From the NCBI GenBank assembly GCA_937926145.1, contig CALANW010000045.1:1-48058 (forward strand): 48,058 bases of DNA, written 5' to 3'. Under the pieces are notes generated by a model. That model ran no database searches, was not told where the DNA came from, and saw only the letters and a program-made list of their open reading frames with translations. This document shows positions 47,996-48,058 of this stretch, piece after piece. The translations under genes and the position numbers were made by a program. The number at the start of each line of letters is the position of its first letter. Within the stretch, counting starts at the first letter, position 1. This stretch comes from an uncultured Ruminococcus sp. (GTDB lineage Bacteria > Bacillota > Clostridia > Oscillospirales > Ruminococcaceae).

Positions 47996-48058
47996 AAAGG
48001 TCGCCTCTAAAAACCACCGGCTAAAGCCTTAGCACCTCATCTGCTTGCAGATTTTACG

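Noticed and set aside
48001..48058. tRNA or insertion-sequence end at the right edge
   Set aside because: The visible 58 bases do not form a cloverleaf and show no recognisable terminal inverted repeat; too short to judge.

Overview
The window looks like the chromosome of an anaerobic, low-to-mid GC Firmicute of class Clostridia, most likely an Oscillospiraceae/Ruminococcaceae relative. The evidence is the Bacillus/Clostridium-type flagellar gene order (fliM-fliY-cheY-fliO-fliP-fliQ-fliR-flhB-flhA), CheC/CheD chemotaxis proteins, an endospore-type yabP-yabQ-divIC-S1 cluster, a T-box in front of thrS, RNase Y, and frequent GTG/TTG starts. The family-level call is inference; the class-level call is well supported. 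No rRNA, tRNA, CRISPR array or transposase gene was recognised.

Left edge (1-3.3 kb): the 5' end of a gene reading off the left edge (possibly a Nudix hydrolase), a PfkB-type sugar kinase on the minus strand, and a divergent three-gene operon encoding a PilZ-domain protein, a Soj/ParA ATPase and a ComFB-domain protein. PilZ and ComFB are both families with c-di-nucleotide-binding members, so this operon is a plausible second-messenger module sitting directly in front of the motility genes.

Motility supercluster (3.5-31.6 kb, plus strand): flgB flgC fliE fliF fliG fliH fliI fliJ fliK flgD, a TIGR02530-type gene, flgE flbD motA motB fliM fliY cheY fliO fliP fliQ fliR flhB flhA, the flagellar sigma factor, two distal-rod genes (flgF/flgG type), cheC and cheD. 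A purine nucleoside phosphorylase and a small unknown gene follow, and a strong bidirectional terminator closes the cluster. It encodes basal body, export gate, export ATPase, hook, motor, switch and part of the chemotaxis adaptation machinery. Flagellin, filament cap, hook-filament junction proteins, flgM, cheA/W/B/R, receptors, flhF and flhG are not here. The run is interrupted at three places by repeats: a 116-bp tandem repeat and palindromic REP-like elements.

Middle (31.6-36 kb, minus strand): an operon of an O-antigen-ligase-like membrane protein, a DUF4321 protein and a FliB-type flagellin lysine N-methylase, then RNase Y.

Right part (36-48 kb): T-box-controlled thrS, a methyltransferase, a GNAT acetyltransferase, a DEAD-box helicase of the DeaD/DbpA type, and a two-gene module coding an AbrB-like protein and a compact HipA-like kinase. 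The AbrB-like gene appears to need a non-canonical ATT start. On the minus strand come yabP-yabQ-divIC-S1 protein (a conserved sporulation/division locus) and a DegV-family fatty-acid-binding protein. Intergenic regions here are crowded with repeats, including a roughly 260-bp two-copy element with a conserved long hairpin and nested inverted repeats near 46.7-46.9 kb. A divergent promoter at the right edge points to a further plus-strand transcript outside the window.
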